The position numbers were made by a program, and so were the translations under genes. A DNA stretch of 45,024 nucleotides from Microscillaceae bacterium. GTDB taxonomy: Bacteria > Bacteroidota > Bacteroidia > Cytophagales > Microscillaceae. The stretch is from NCBI GenBank assembly GCA_025455045.1, contig JALONJ010000027.1, positions 1-45,024 of the forward strand. Direction: 5' to 3'. Position 1 is the first letter of the stretch. Each line of letters starts with the position of its first letter. The notes beneath the pieces are model-generated. The model was not told where the DNA came from. It made no database searches and was given only the letters and a program-made list of their open reading frames with translations. Positions 8,221-17,331 of this stretch are shown here, in pieces.

Positions 8221-9645
8221 ATGAATACAAATATATCGCAAAAAGAACAAAAAGACAAATTATTTGCCTTAAACAAAGAGGCATTTGTTGCTGCTTTACT
8301 ATCAGCCAGACCCCAAGATTACCAAGAACGCAACTGGTTTTATCACGTATTGAGTGTCGTGATTAGCTATCCCTTACAATTTATTTCAATTTTGGCGGGA
8401 GCCTACCTACTGTTTGATATTGCACGTTTTGTGTGGCAACTCGACGTGTATTCAGCCGGCGGAACGGCGATTTTGGGGCTGTGCTTTCTTATTTTTTTTA
8501 GCATTGAGTCCTTGCGCCGTTGGCTGGTCAATACGGCGGGTTATCATTATTTGGCAACTTTTAGGATTCAAAACGGGCAAATGATGGCGGGCGAGTGGCT
8601 AGTTACCAAAGTGTATATTTTGGCATTTATTTCTTTGGTTTTGATTAGCAGTGGCACTACCGGCACTTATTTGTATATCAAACACAGCGCGCCCGAAGCC
8701 AAAACCATTGATATTCAGCAAGTTACTTCGCCTTTGGTGCAAAAAACCCAACAAGAACGCCAAAGCCTGACCCGCTTGGACAAAGACATTCAAAATTTGA
8801 TGAATGCCAAAAAAACCGAACTAGCCGACTACAAAAGCTACCAAGTGTGGCAAGGCAAAGAATATTTGTTGCCCGAAGTCAAAGAACGCCACACCAATTA
8901 TGACAAACAAATTGCCGAAATGAACCGCCAACGCCAACTGCATCAAAAACAATTGGCAAATTTTGAAGACCGCCTCAATCATAAAGAGCAAAAAACCGAA
9001 GCCGAAAACGAAAAAATCATTGGCGAAAATCAGTTGAGCAAAGAAACTTATGCTGCGATTTCGGCAGGAATTTGGTTGGTTTTTGAGATTCTATTAGTAT
9101 TTATGCTCTCTTATAGCTGGGTGTATAAATTGGGCGTAAAGCGCGAAGTATTGCTCAATCAAGTAGAATGGCAGGCGCAAAATGCTGATAATCAGAAGGT
9201 TAAGAATTATAACCCAAAAGTTCAAAACTTCAATGCCCCACAAACTTCGGGTTTTCAGTTTTTTCAAAATGAAGCAGATGATATGGCAGTCGAGAGTCAA
9301 CAATCGACAGTCGACCAATCTAAAACCATTGGATTTGAAAAATGGTATGAAAAACCCCGTCCTTCCCAAAAAGAAACAGCCAATCACCCAAGCCAATCTT
9401 TGCCGGAAACAAGTAAGGAATTGCCCCAAATTGTGATTAAAGAAGTGCCGGTTTTTAAAGAAATCTACATTGAGCGAGAAGTGCCGGTAGAAGTAATCAA
9501 AACACAAGTAATTGATAATGAGGGTTTTATGGTTACTTGCTCACACTGCGGCAAAACCGAACACAAAAAACGCCCCGCCAAATTTTGCAGTGATGGGTGT
9601 AGGAATCGGGCTTGGAAAGAGAAAAAACTCAGCGCAATTGCCTGA
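8221..9645 (+). CDS. Membrane protein with coiled coil and C-terminal zinc-knuckle
   Basis: About 474 residues from the ATG at 8221; an in-frame TTG at 8188 is less likely. Hydrophobic segments near residues 42-75, 80-105 and 130-155 are followed by a long soluble coiled-coil stretch (QQERQSLTRLDKDIQNLMNA and on), another membrane segment (AGIWLVFEILLVFMLSYSW), and a Pro/Gln-rich linker. The C-terminus is a zinc-knuckle, CSHCGKTE then KFCSDGCRNRAW, of the CxxC...CxxxC type. The architecture resembles membrane proteins of mobile elements, but I do not recognise the family. One palindrome (core 9186) encodes ADNQ in the linker, and another (core 9643) supplies the TGA stop codon itself. Confidence 0.7.
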   Translation: MNTNISQKEQKDKLFALNKEAFVAALLSARPQDYQERNWFYHVLSVVISYPLQFISILAGAYLLFDIARFVWQLDVYSAGGTAILGLCFLIFFSIESLRRWLVNTAGYHYLATFRIQNGQMMAGEWLVTKVYILAFISLVLISSGTTGTYLYIKHSAPEAKTIDIQQVTSPLVQKTQQERQSLTRLDKDIQNLMNAKKTELADYKSYQVWQGKEYLLPEVKERHTNYDKQIAEMNRQRQLHQKQLANFEDRLNHKEQKTEAENEKIIGENQLSKETYAAISAGIWLVFEILLVFMLSYSWVYKLGVKREVLLNQVEWQAQNADNQKVKNYNPKVQNFNAPQTSGFQFFQNEADDMAVESQQSTVDQSKTIGFEKWYEKPRPSQKETANHPSQSLPETSKELPQIVIKEVPVFKEIYIEREVPVEVIKTQVIDNEGFMVTCSHCGKTEHKKRPAKFCSDGCRNRAWKEKKLSAIA

Positions 9646-10350
9646 TTATCAGGTAAGAATGATGTAAGAGATTGCTCAAATTTGGAAATTTCTCTTAAAT
9701 AGAAAATTGTTTCCCAAAAAAAGAATTTATCTCATTTTGATATTAAGATAATCCCTTGATAATCAATCAGTTACCATTTTGGTACATCATTGGTGTTAGA
9801 TGTAGGCATTGAGATTAGAACTCAATGCATAGCTGGTTGAAGAATGTTAAAAAAGCCCGTTTCCTGGATGAAGCGAGCTTTTTTTGTTTTGGTAAGAGTT
9901 GGGTGCGTTTGGAAATGCGCAAGTACGAATGTTATGTTTGAAATATAGCAGGTTAGGTAGGGTATGATTTTGGTATGATGTAAAATTCTCCCCGCATCAT
10001 CTTTGGTAAGCCTATCAGGAATAGGGTATGCCAACTACCCTAACCCACCCCTAGCCCCTCCTAGGAGCTAATCTCCCTACAGAATTTTAAAGTGCTGATA
10101 ATCAACTACTTAACTATCATTATTTTTAATTGGTGTAGTAATTGATAATGCTCAATAATCAAATTTAATACAATAGAAAAGTAGCAAATAAACAAATAAA
10201 TAGCATTTAGAAAATTTTAAAATAATATTTGCTAACTCAAAAGGTAAATTCTTAAAATGAACAAGTAAAATTTGATACTGTATTTATTTGTACTGGGGGT
10301 GGGTTAGTTTCGTCCGCCTAAATGCTTGTATGAATGGGTGCATTCCCAAT
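9646..10350. other. 705-bp intergenic region with hairpins, a palindrome pair and an inverted repeat
   Basis: No credible gene. It contains palindrome cores at 9757 and 10096, the possible small RNA at 9806-9886, and an imperfect 15-bp inverted repeat (CTAACCCACCCCTAG near 10032; CTGGGGGTGGGTTAG near 10294). That repeat could be the ends of a decayed element, but no target duplication is visible. Confidence 0.5.
9806..9886 (+). ncRNA. Possible small RNA or 3' UTR with intrinsic terminator
   Basis: Hairpin GCATTGAG/CTCAATGC (9806-9828) is followed at once by CATAGCTGGTTGAAG (9828-9842), then by a terminator hairpin (AGCCCGTTTC, loop, GAAGCGAGC) bordered by A-run and T-run (9849-9886). The same 15-mer precedes a terminator on the minus strand at 25833-25895. 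No gene lies just upstream on this strand except the one ending at 9645. No known RNA family is recognised. Confidence 0.4.
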
Positions 10351-11925
10351 TTATTTAATCACACCTCCATAAGGATTCAACTTATCAAACTCGCGCAAAG
10401 CATACATAAAAAGCAGGACACAATAACCACCGTGCGCGCCCATTTGCGGGCGGGCAATAAATGCCCCAGTACCTTTGACGGTTTCAGGGGCAGGAAATCC
10501 ACTCGACGAGTATTTGTATAGATAAGTGTCTTGTAAGTGCTGGACAAAGGCGCGGTCTCGAGAAGCCTCATACATTCCCAAAGGGATAAACCAAGCGGCA
10601 AAACTAAAATTGCGGCGCGCATTGCTAAAAACCTGAATTTTGGCATCGAGTCGGTAGTTTTCGTTCAAATTTGCCGGGTTGTTGGTTCCGTACCAGTTCA
10701 CTTCTCGCCGTTGGATTTTGAGAATGGTATTTACCCCCAATTTCAAATTTTTAGGACTGGGGCTAATGGTATTGTATTTACCTTCGGTAGTTTGATAATC
10801 AAACAAACTGGGCAATCCGGCGCGCTTTTGGTAGTCGGCAAGCGTAATCAAATTAGCCAGCGAGCAAGCCGCATACACCACGCCTTGCTCGTGCTGTTCT
10901 ATGTCATTTTGATTGTCAGTAAATCGAAACATATCAGAAGTAGTGCCATCAGGATACATCCCAAATTTGATAAATTCTTGCCCATACAGGTAGGCTGATT
11001 GGATAAGGCGGTCTATTTTGGCAGTGATTTCGCTACTTTGGGCAAACTTGAGCGAAACATTGTTTTGATTGATGTTTTGGGGAGTGAGTAAATGTCCGTT
11101 TTTTTTCAAATGAATCCCAATTGCCCCAAACAACAGCACCATTGCCGTTTTGCGGTTATTCCAGCGCAAAGACCACGAGTACACGTGATTGCCCTCAGCC
11201 CCGGTCTCGGTAAGGTGGGTGATGTTGCGGGTATCATAACCCAAGCCTTTTTTTTGGTTCGATTGGTTGGCAATTTCAGTAGGCGTATAATCTCCGGCGT
11301 AGCGATTCTGAAACAAGCGGTTGAGATACGCATCTACATCGCGCCTTTGAAAATAATCACCCAGCCAAAAAAACCAGCGTTCCATCTTTAATCTTTCTTC
11401 GGGATTGAATAGCGGTAGGGTGTAAATAAAGCTTTTCAACATTCGATGCGCCCAAACCGCCACGTGAAAAATTTTGGCTTCGTTCATCACCTCCATACAC
11501 CAAATATTTTCATTGGAAAAATCTAGCATTGGCAATTGGGCGTGATACAACAATTCACGTTTGACGGCTTCGCCATATTGGTTTTCTTGGCGAAGAAGAT
11601 ACCCATAAGCGGCAAACAAGATTTCGTCTTTTTTTTGCGCCTCCAAATCGTTTACACATTGGGTAGCCGTTGGCAAGTCGAAGCGGTATTGTTCAGGGTG
11701 ATTTAAAAAACTTTGGGCTTTGGCTTGCAAAAAATCAATTTCGCCCGGACTATTGGGCAAATAATCGCCATTGTGGATAAAAATATTGCGCTTACGCAAA
11801 TCAATGAGTTCTTCTTGGGTCAATTCCAGACTTTGCCAATGAAATGGCGATAAGCTATTTTGGGCATTTATTTTTATCCAAAACCCAAACAAAAGCCAAA
11901 AGATTAGACTTAGTTTTTTGAACAT
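10351..11925 (-). CDS. Secreted protein resembling alginate-lyase-type polysaccharide lyases
   Basis: 524 residues with a signal peptide (LIFWLLFGFWIKINAQ). The body is rich in helices with conserved aromatic and histidine residues: MEVMNEAKIFHVAVWAHRML, GAEGNHVYSWSLRWNNRKTA, MYPDGTTSDMFRFTDNQ and PQMGAHGGYCVLLFMYALRE. This fits the (alpha/alpha)-toroid fold of AlgL-like and heparinase-type lyases, with NH and Y residues in the expected roles. The exact substrate cannot be read from sequence. It is monocistronic and convergent with nothing on its left. The AlgI-type acetylation cluster at 19-21.5 kb is too distant to argue a shared pathway. Confidence is high that it is a real secreted enzyme, moderate for the lyase label. 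Confidence 0.65.
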   Translation of the reverse strand: MFKKLSLIFWLLFGFWIKINAQNSLSPFHWQSLELTQEELIDLRKRNIFIHNGDYLPNSPGEIDFLQAKAQSFLNHPEQYRFDLPTATQCVNDLEAQKKDEILFAAYGYLLRQENQYGEAVKRELLYHAQLPMLDFSNENIWCMEVMNEAKIFHVAVWAHRMLKSFIYTLPLFNPEERLKMERWFFWLGDYFQRRDVDAYLNRLFQNRYAGDYTPTEIANQSNQKKGLGYDTRNITHLTETGAEGNHVYSWSLRWNNRKTAMVLLFGAIGIHLKKNGHLLTPQNINQNNVSLKFAQSSEITAKIDRLIQSAYLYGQEFIKFGMYPDGTTSDMFRFTDNQNDIEQHEQGVVYAACSLANLITLADYQKRAGLPSLFDYQTTEGKYNTISPSPKNLKLGVNTILKIQRREVNWYGTNNPANLNENYRLDAKIQVFSNARRNFSFAAWFIPLGMYEASRDRAFVQHLQDTYLYKYSSSGFPAPETVKGTGAFIARPQMGAHGGYCVLLFMYALREFDKLNPYGGVIK

Positions 11926-12451
11926 TTACTTATTTGTTAAATCGATTTATTGACACAACAATTATTTTAAATTTTGCTAAAAAAGCCTAAAATGTAGCAT
12001 CTATCGGCTAACTCTAGTAATACAACTCACTAATAATCAAATAATTGTACTTGATAGCACGTACGCACAAATTATTGATTAATGATTGAAAAATGTAATT
12101 TACTGATTATCAAGTAGTTATATGTTTAATCTGGTTCTTCACCACTTTTCAGGAAAATTGTAATGCAGGCTGTCTAGCCTGCCCGCGTAAATGAGTTTAG
12201 GCTTAGAATAAAGCCAGAACTTCCTCAAAAAAAATTGTAATGCAGGCTGTCTAGCCTGCCCGCGTAAATGAGTTTAGGCTTAGAATAAAGCCAGAACTTC
12301 CTCAAAATGGGTAAAGAACCTTTAATCTTTAAAAATACTACTTCAATCGCCCTACCAAATGAACCGGTTTCAGCAATTTTTGACAAATTTATAACCGAAT
12401 TGTAATAATTGATGCGGTTTTGACTATCTTTATCAACAGACAAAATAAGCA
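11926..12451. other. 526-bp intergenic region holding a MITE and palindromes
   Basis: Contains palindrome cores at 12031 (variant TAATAATCA) and 12104, then the GGTTCTTC-type element at 12133-12320 with its target duplications. Between the element and dinB, a weak promoter-like pair (TTG near 12402 and TATCTTTA near 12425) could drive dinB. Confidence 0.5.
12133..12320. mobile_element. MITE family A, 188 bp, with 8-bp target duplication
   Basis: Imperfect terminal inverted repeats GGTTCTTCACCACTTTTCA (left) and the complement of GGTTCTTTACCCATTTTGA (right). Both sides are flanked by TTTAATCT (12125-12132 and 12321-12328). The interior is a 77-bp unit repeated twice in tandem (12154-12230, 12231-12307), each with hairpin GCAGGCT/AGCCTGC. 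No coding capacity. GGYTCTT-type ends and 8-bp duplications are characteristic of ISL3-family insertion sequences, so this may be mobilised by such a transposase; that link is inferred. Confidence 0.85.
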
Positions 12452-13522
12452 ATGCGTAAAATTATTCACATTGATATGGACGCTTTTTTTGCTTCCGTAG
12501 AACAACGCGACAACCCGGAGCTACAAGGCAAGCCCATAGCTGTAGGCTACGCGGGCGAGCGGGGCGTGGTGGCGGCGGCAAGTTATGAAGCCCGCAAATT
12601 TGGCGTGTTTTCGGCTATGTCGTCCAAAATAGCTTTGCGCAAATGCCCGCATTTGATATTTGTGCGCCCGCGTTTTGAGGCGTATGGGCAGGTGTCGCGG
12701 CAAATCCGCGATATTTTTTATGAATATACCGATTTGGTAGAGCCACTTTCTTTGGACGAGGCTTATTTAGATGTTACCGAAAATAAAATCGGGATGCCTT
12801 CGGCGACTTTGATTGCCCAAGCCATCAAAAAAAAGATTTTTGAACAAACCCAACTTACCGCTTCGGCGGGTATTTCTATCAATAAATTTTTGGCAAAAAT
12901 TGCCTCCGACTACCAAAAACCCAATGGTTTGTATGCTATTTTGCCCGAGCAAGCAGAGGCATTTGTGGAGAGCCTACCGATTCAAAAAATTCACGGCATC
13001 GGCAAAGTAACTGCCCAAAAAATGCAAAAATTGGGTATCAGCACCGGTGGCGATTTGAAAAAATGGGAAAAAACCGACTTAATCCAAAAATTTGGCAAAG
13101 TAGGACTTTGGTATTATGACATAGCCCGAGCTGTGGACAACCGGGCGGTCAATCCGCACCGCATTCGTAAGTCCTTGGGTACCGAAAATACTTTTGCGCA
13201 CGACCTCACTTCGCTTGCCGAAATGCAAGCGGAATTGAGCAAGCTCGCGCACAGCCTACTGGCAAGCCTGCAAAAACGCAAAGTGTTTGGGCGCACACTC
13301 ACGCTCAAAGTGAAGTTTGCCGACTTTAGCACCATTACCCGTAGCAAAACCCTCGGGTATTATATTGATAATGAGATGCTTATGAAAAAAATTTATGAAG
13401 AATTATTACAAAATTTTGATGCCGACCACGCCCAAGTCAGGCTTTTGGGTTTGCAAATCTCGAATCTGGACAATGAAGAAATGGGTATCAAATCGGGCGT
13501 ACAGCTCACGCTAGACTTCTAA
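12452..13522 (+). CDS. dinB: DNA polymerase IV (Y-family translesion polymerase)
   Basis: 356 residues, normal length for bacterial Pol IV. The N-terminus IHIDMDAFFASVEQRDNPEL carries the first catalytic aspartate and steric residues. SLDEAYLDVT holds the Asp-Glu catalytic pair, and ASAGISINKFLAKIASDYQK the conserved palm motif. Helix-hairpin-helix segments (IHGIGKVTAQKMQKLGI) follow, then the little-finger domain. The last residues, QLTLDF, match a beta-clamp-binding peptide. It performs error-prone synthesis across damaged template. It stands alone, preceded by a MITE and followed by tandem terminators; no LexA-type box was evident. Confidence 0.97.
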   Translation: MRKIIHIDMDAFFASVEQRDNPELQGKPIAVGYAGERGVVAAASYEARKFGVFSAMSSKIALRKCPHLIFVRPRFEAYGQVSRQIRDIFYEYTDLVEPLSLDEAYLDVTENKIGMPSATLIAQAIKKKIFEQTQLTASAGISINKFLAKIASDYQKPNGLYAILPEQAEAFVESLPIQKIHGIGKVTAQKMQKLGISTGGDLKKWEKTDLIQKFGKVGLWYYDIARAVDNRAVNPHRIRKSLGTENTFAHDLTSLAEMQAELSKLAHSLLASLQKRKVFGRTLTLKVKFADFSTITRSKTLGYYIDNEMLMKKIYEELLQNFDADHAQVRLLGLQISNLDNEEMGIKSGVQLTLDF

Positions 13523-13636
13523 AAATACAATCGAAACTTTAAAAATTAATATATAACAAAGTGAAAACCGTTTTTATTGTGTTTAAATGAAACAATATTG
13601 CAAACAAATTGTAATTTTGGATAGGGAATAAAATAG

Positions 13637-13692
13637 CCAGCCCTAAGGCTGGTCAGACTCAACGGAGTATTTTACTCCCTTGAGTCTTTTTT
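13637..13692 (+). terminator. Terminator region downstream of dinB
   Basis: A small hairpin (CCAGCC/GGCTGG, 13637-13652) is followed by a long stem GACTCAA-GGAGT/ACTCC-TTGAGTC (13656-13686) and six T. Confidence 0.75.
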
Positions 13693-13716
13693 ATTTCACC
13701 TAATCAAACAAAAAAG

Positions 13717-13742
13717 CCTACCCCAAGAGGAGTAGGTTTTTC
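13717..13742 (+). terminator. Second hairpin terminator
   Basis: CCTACCCC pairs with GGAGTAGG across AAGA and is followed by T5. An A-run lies 5' of the stem, so it could work in both directions. Confidence 0.6.
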
Positions 13743-14056
13743 GGTTCGGGATTCAAAAAACAAAAACTATAATTTAAGCGGCAACTTAGGAATGAATAGC
13801 GAATAATGTAGCGTGAATAATCTTTTAATTACTTGAAAATTCGCCTTTGGCGATACACGTCCGCCAGAGGCGAGACACGTCAAGGTGTTATCAAAAAATA
13901 TTGTACGCACTATGTTTTTCTTTTTCTTTATTTTGTTGGGGTTGTATAATATTCATAATCAATGGATTACCAATGATTTAGGAATTGGGAATTAATAATT
14001 GAGCATTAGGAATTATATAAATGCCTGATTTTTCAAATAATTACATTTTTAAGAAT

Positions 14057-14218
14057 CAATACTTCGGACAATTTTTATAAGTAATTGATTATCAGCTAGT
14101 TATGCTATTTCAAATATTTCTTGTAACTAATTGATTATCAAGCACTTAACAAAAAACTCGGAAAAGAACCCCCTCCGGGGGCAGGGGGCTTAGAAACCAG
14201 AAACTGTCCGAAGTATTG
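14057..14218. mobile_element. MITE family C, copy 1, carrying two dispersed palindromes
   Basis: Terminal inverted repeats CAATACTTCGGACA and TGTCCGAAGTATTG are perfect. Inside are two copies of the 25-bp palindrome: TAAGT-AAT-core-GCT-AGTTA and TAACT-AAT-core-AGC-ACTTA, with cores 46 bp apart (14086, 14132). The right part contains a G/C-rich hairpin (CCCCCTCCGGGGG) absent from other copies. No clean target duplication was seen. Confidence 0.75.
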
Positions 14219-14298
14219 ATTGAATTATTGATGATAATTCAAACCTAAGAAATCAATCAATTTCCAAATCAACAAATCAACAAATCTCCAAATCCAAA

Positions 14299-14625
14299 TT
14301 AGGCTTTGGCTTCAATTTCATTGATGAGGTCATAAAATTGTTGGTCGATGCGGGCGACTCCTTCGGCTTTTTCAATCTCGCCGATTTTTGCCAAATTACG
14401 GCGGTACTGAAGCAAAGCGGTAGAGATAAGTTTCAAATCATCTAAAGAGATGTTCAACTTATTTTTGTTGGGTTGGTCTTGGTGCGCACGCGAAGTCGGC
14501 ATATTTTCAGGATTGGTAGTTCGGGGTTGGAATTTGTCGCTAGGCGCAAAACCTTCACGAATATGAAACATATCGGCGATTTTGGAAAAAAGATTTTTGG
14601 GGGAGATAAAGGTGATAGTTGCCAT
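14299..14625 (-). CDS. Small paralogous protein, family member 1
   Basis: 108 residues. The N-terminal helix ITFISPKNLFSKIADMF is followed by a polar linker and a conserved C-terminal helical block: ISLDDLKLISTALLQYRRNL, then EKAEGVARIDQQFYDLINEI. Two further copies of this block occur in the window (products of 26961-27302 and 36395-36745), so these form a dispersed family. No known domain is recognised. There is no signal peptide or membrane segment, so it is probably cytosolic, perhaps membrane-peripheral through the N-terminal helix. A good promoter lies upstream (14694-14725 on the minus strand). Confidence 0.8.
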   Translation of the reverse strand: MATITFISPKNLFSKIADMFHIREGFAPSDKFQPRTTNPENMPTSRAHQDQPNKNKLNISLDDLKLISTALLQYRRNLAKIGEIEKAEGVARIDQQFYDLINEIEAKA

Positions 14626-15078
14626 TGTATCGTATATTTTAAGGGGTTAAAATCTTGTTTAGAATGTTTTATTGCTTTCGTTTAATTTCTGAACAAAGAT
14701 AATATAAAACCGGGGAATTTGTCAAGTTTTTTTGCAAAAAAATTCTAAAATTTTTGACAAATTTTTTTTATGATTAAAAAATGAGCATTTTTTTAACCAA
14801 ATCCCTTCCTTATCAGCGATATTTGAACTAACCGGCTTGGTCTGCCTACCTATCAAAAGCAGATATTTGCCATTTACTTTTTTTCATAAAAATGAATTAA
14901 GTCATTGAATACTAGGCAGATAAGAAACTAAAACCTAATGTTTATTCGTTTAAAACTATAAAACACGACTACAAAATCGAGTTTTATATAACTAATTGAT
15001 AATCAATAACTTATGAAAAATATCTAAAGTATTGAATCAATAAGTTATATATTTTAACTAACTGATTTACTCATTAAA
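14626..15078. other. 453-bp divergent intergenic region
   Basis: Contains the minus-strand promoter at 14694-14725 and a well-formed palindrome (TAACT-AAT-TGATAATCA-ATA-ACTTA, core 14997) about 75 bp upstream of the TPR gene. The middle is AT-rich with no convincing frame. Confidence 0.5.
14694..14725 (-). promoter_or_regulatory. Bacteroidota-type promoter for small paralogous gene 1
   Basis: On the minus strand TTG (14725-14723), a 21-nt spacer, then TATCTTTG (14701-14694) matches the -33/-7 consensus of Bacteroidota primary sigma. The ATG is about 70 nt downstream. Confidence 0.7.
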
Positions 15079-16236
15079 ATGAAAAAAAATGTATTCTTGT
15101 CTTTGTTATTTTATGCTTATGCGTATTGGTCATTTGCCCAAAGTGATAAGGAGTTGGTCAAACAAGGGGATATGGCTTTTAATCAGCAAAACTATCCCAA
15201 TGCCATTCGCCTCTATGACCGCGCTTTGTTGATGAATCCTAACAACGAAATAGCCTATAACAATCGAGGTTGGACAAATTATCTGCTAGGCAATCGAAAA
15301 GAAGCCATCATCGACTTGCAAAAAGCGGTGAGCTTGGATTCAACTTATGCCGCCGCCCTCAAAAATTTGGCGCACATCCAATTGGAAAACAAAGAAATAG
15401 ATACCGGTTTGCGCAATATTGACAAAGCCATTCCACAACTGGGCAACGATAGCTACGCTTTTTTGTTGAGAGGCAGGTTTTATTTAGAAAAACGAGCTTT
15501 GGCAGAAGCCCGTGCCGATTTTGACCGAACCATTCAATTGGATAACAAAACTCCTGACGCGTTTTTTTATCGAGGTTATACTTTGATGAACCTAAAAGAA
15601 TATGAATTGGCGGTCAATGACTTTAGTCGTCTGATTCAGCTCAGTCCTAAGTTTGCACCGGCTTACAACAATCGTGGCTTTTGTTATTTGAGTATGGGCA
15701 AAACCGAAGAAGCCCTGCGTGATTTTGATATGGCATTGTTGTTTAATCCTAAAGATGCCAGTGCTTTGGTCAATCGGGGCGTGATTCACAAAAACAAAGG
15801 TCTGCTTGACAAAGCCTGCGCCGATTGGAAAAAGGCAATGGATTTGGGCAAAGAAGACGGTAAAATTTTTTATGAAGAAAATTGCATCAAATCAGCCCCA
15901 ATCTCTACAACGCAAATAAATCTTGAAAATACGCCCATCAAAGACAAAGCTACTATTGAAACTGCTTTGACAGCTACCATCAAAGCTACCGGACTCAAAC
16001 CGCGTACCTCGCTCAAGCTCTGTGTTTTGAAAGGCAAGGAAGAAACTCCCCAAACGATTAATAACAAGACCCTTGGCACGGCTAATTTTGTTTGGTTTGC
16101 GGCCGTCAGTGGCAACCTCAACGCTAGTCTAAGCAACTTGATTACCAAACCGGGTATTTATGACGCTTATCTGGAATATGTTGATAATCAAGGGATTCCG
16201 AAGGTTATTAATTTTAGAATCCGAATTAAAAAATGA
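15079..16236 (+). CDS. Secreted tetratricopeptide-repeat protein
   Basis: 385 residues with a signal peptide (FLSLLFYAYAYWSFAQ). From about residue 22 to 265 there are seven TPR units with the usual W/L/G/Y/A/F/A/P spacing (for example NEIAYNNRGWTNYLLGNRKE and PAYNNRGFCYLSMGKTEEAL). The remaining 120 residues form an unrecognised, probably beta-rich domain ending KVINFRIRIKK. It is probably a periplasmic scaffold for protein contacts. Near the C-terminus the peptide VDNQGIPKVI comes from a dispersed palindrome (core 16182). It is monocistronic, with a strong hairpin 24 bp after the stop. Confidence 0.85.
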   Translation: MKKNVFLSLLFYAYAYWSFAQSDKELVKQGDMAFNQQNYPNAIRLYDRALLMNPNNEIAYNNRGWTNYLLGNRKEAIIDLQKAVSLDSTYAAALKNLAHIQLENKEIDTGLRNIDKAIPQLGNDSYAFLLRGRFYLEKRALAEARADFDRTIQLDNKTPDAFFYRGYTLMNLKEYELAVNDFSRLIQLSPKFAPAYNNRGFCYLSMGKTEEALRDFDMALLFNPKDASALVNRGVIHKNKGLLDKACADWKKAMDLGKEDGKIFYEENCIKSAPISTTQINLENTPIKDKATIETALTATIKATGLKPRTSLKLCVLKGKEETPQTINNKTLGTANFVWFAAVSGNLNASLSNLITKPGIYDAYLEYVDNQGIPKVINFRIRIKK

Positions 16237-16260
16237 TGGATTTATATTCAAACAGTGTGA

Positions 16261-16302
16261 TTTTCCATAGCAAGGGGCGTTGCTTCCCCTTGCTATGGAA
16301 AA
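16261..16302. terminator. Long perfect hairpin between convergent genes
   Basis: TTTTCCATAGCAAGGGG pairs exactly with CCCCTTGCTATGGAAAA around an 8-nt loop (17-bp stem). It lies between the TPR gene and the minus-strand phosphatase gene, so it can end transcription from both sides. Confidence 0.75.
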
Positions 16303-16326
16303 ATCGTCCTATTTCTAAATAATCAC

Positions 16327-17073
16327 TTAATTTTGGGTAGAATCTTCATTGGTAGAAATATCGGGAGGAGTTTCGATATTTTCTTGAACAATCAGTTCCC
16401 AAGTATCTAAGTTCAAAGCCAATATATTACCAATCAAGGGGAAAACTTCTTTGTTTTTGCGCCGCCCGCGAAAACGATACACACAACCGTTATCTAAAGG
16501 AATAATTGGTTTTTGTTCGGCAACGGCGTTTTCAATTTCCAACAAATCGCGCACCGAATGACCGTGAACTATCCGCTTGGCAAAATCAACGGGTGGTGTG
16601 AACTTAGGTAGCCAAACTATTCCGTGAAAATCGTTGAAAGGTTCAGGCTTGCTAAAATTAAACCCAGCGTGAACCAAATAAAAATCTTCCAACTCATAAA
16701 AAAACGGCAAATTGTTCAAAAAATGCAAATATTGCGGATATATCTCCCCTACTTCATTTGCTACATTGAAACATTTTTCAAATTTTAAGTATCGTAAAAA
16801 AAAATTTGGGTTATATTCTTGGTACGAATCCAAAAGCATTTGTTCGTGATTGCCCCGCAAAGGAAATACTTGATAATCAGCATTTTGCAAATCTAAAATC
16901 AAATCAATCACGCCGCCACTGTCGGGACCACGATCCACATAATCGCCCAACAGGAATAGTTGGTCTTGGGTTTGTAACTGTATCTTATGCCTTACCAAAT
17001 ATTCAAAAGTTTGTTTACAGCCGTGAATATCCGCGATTACCCACCGCCTACCCTGCTCAGGTTTAGGGAACAA
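16327..17073 (-). CDS. Serine/threonine-type metallophosphatase
   Basis: 248 residues with all calcineurin-like metallophosphatase motifs: ADIHGC (normally GDIHG), GDYVDRG, RGNHEQML, LVHAGFNF and VHGHS. These provide the two-metal site of PPP-type and ApaH-like enzymes. The natural substrate is unknown (phosphoprotein or nucleotide). The start is problematic: the frame opens just after a TGA, has no ATG before WVIADIHGC, and the best start is the TTG at 17073. An ATG a few bases upstream (ATGACTTTTTCTCAATTTG) is in another frame, so a lost base at the N-terminus is possible. A palindrome core (16871) encodes ADYQ. Confidence 0.85.
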   Translation of the reverse strand: MFPKPEQGRRWVIADIHGCKQTFEYLVRHKIQLQTQDQLFLLGDYVDRGPDSGGVIDLILDLQNADYQVFPLRGNHEQMLLDSYQEYNPNFFLRYLKFEKCFNVANEVGEIYPQYLHFLNNLPFFYELEDFYLVHAGFNFSKPEPFNDFHGIVWLPKFTPPVDFAKRIVHGHSVRDLLEIENAVAEQKPIIPLDNGCVYRFRGRRKNKEVFPLIGNILALNLDTWELIVQENIETPPDISTNEDSTQN

Positions 17074-17331
17074 ATTGAGAAAAAGTCATAAATTAATAAT
17101 TAATTGCTTGGTAAAAATTGACCTTTTTTAGCGTTTATTTCCCCAAGATACAAAATAAAATTAAATTTCAGCTTGAAAATAGCGTTTCCAAGCTCGCAAA
17201 ACGGCGTTTTGCTAAGGCAACGGTAAGCGTTTGCGGTTTAATTACCCGTTTTTTGCCAAAAATTGCCATTGATGACAAAAAAAACGATATTCGCCCGCAA
17301 AAACAGAAATTTTAAAAACAGAGCTTAGAAA

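Larger units (their letters stand above)
13523..14298. other. 776-bp intergenic region: terminators, small direct repeats, MITE
   Basis: After the dinB terminators it holds two near-repeats (CGCCTTTGGCGATACACGTC and CGCCAGAGGCGAGACACGTC, 13842-13881), each with its own short hairpin, and the family C element at 14057-14218. No gene is apparent. Confidence 0.5.

Noticed and set aside
10032-10309. CTAACCCACCCC inverted repeat as ends of an insertion element
   Set aside because: Only one pair was seen, without target duplication or a second copy.
17118-17315. 65-codon plus-strand frame before the TauE gene
   Set aside because: Low-complexity Lys-rich sequence with no recognisable feature, in a likely promoter region.
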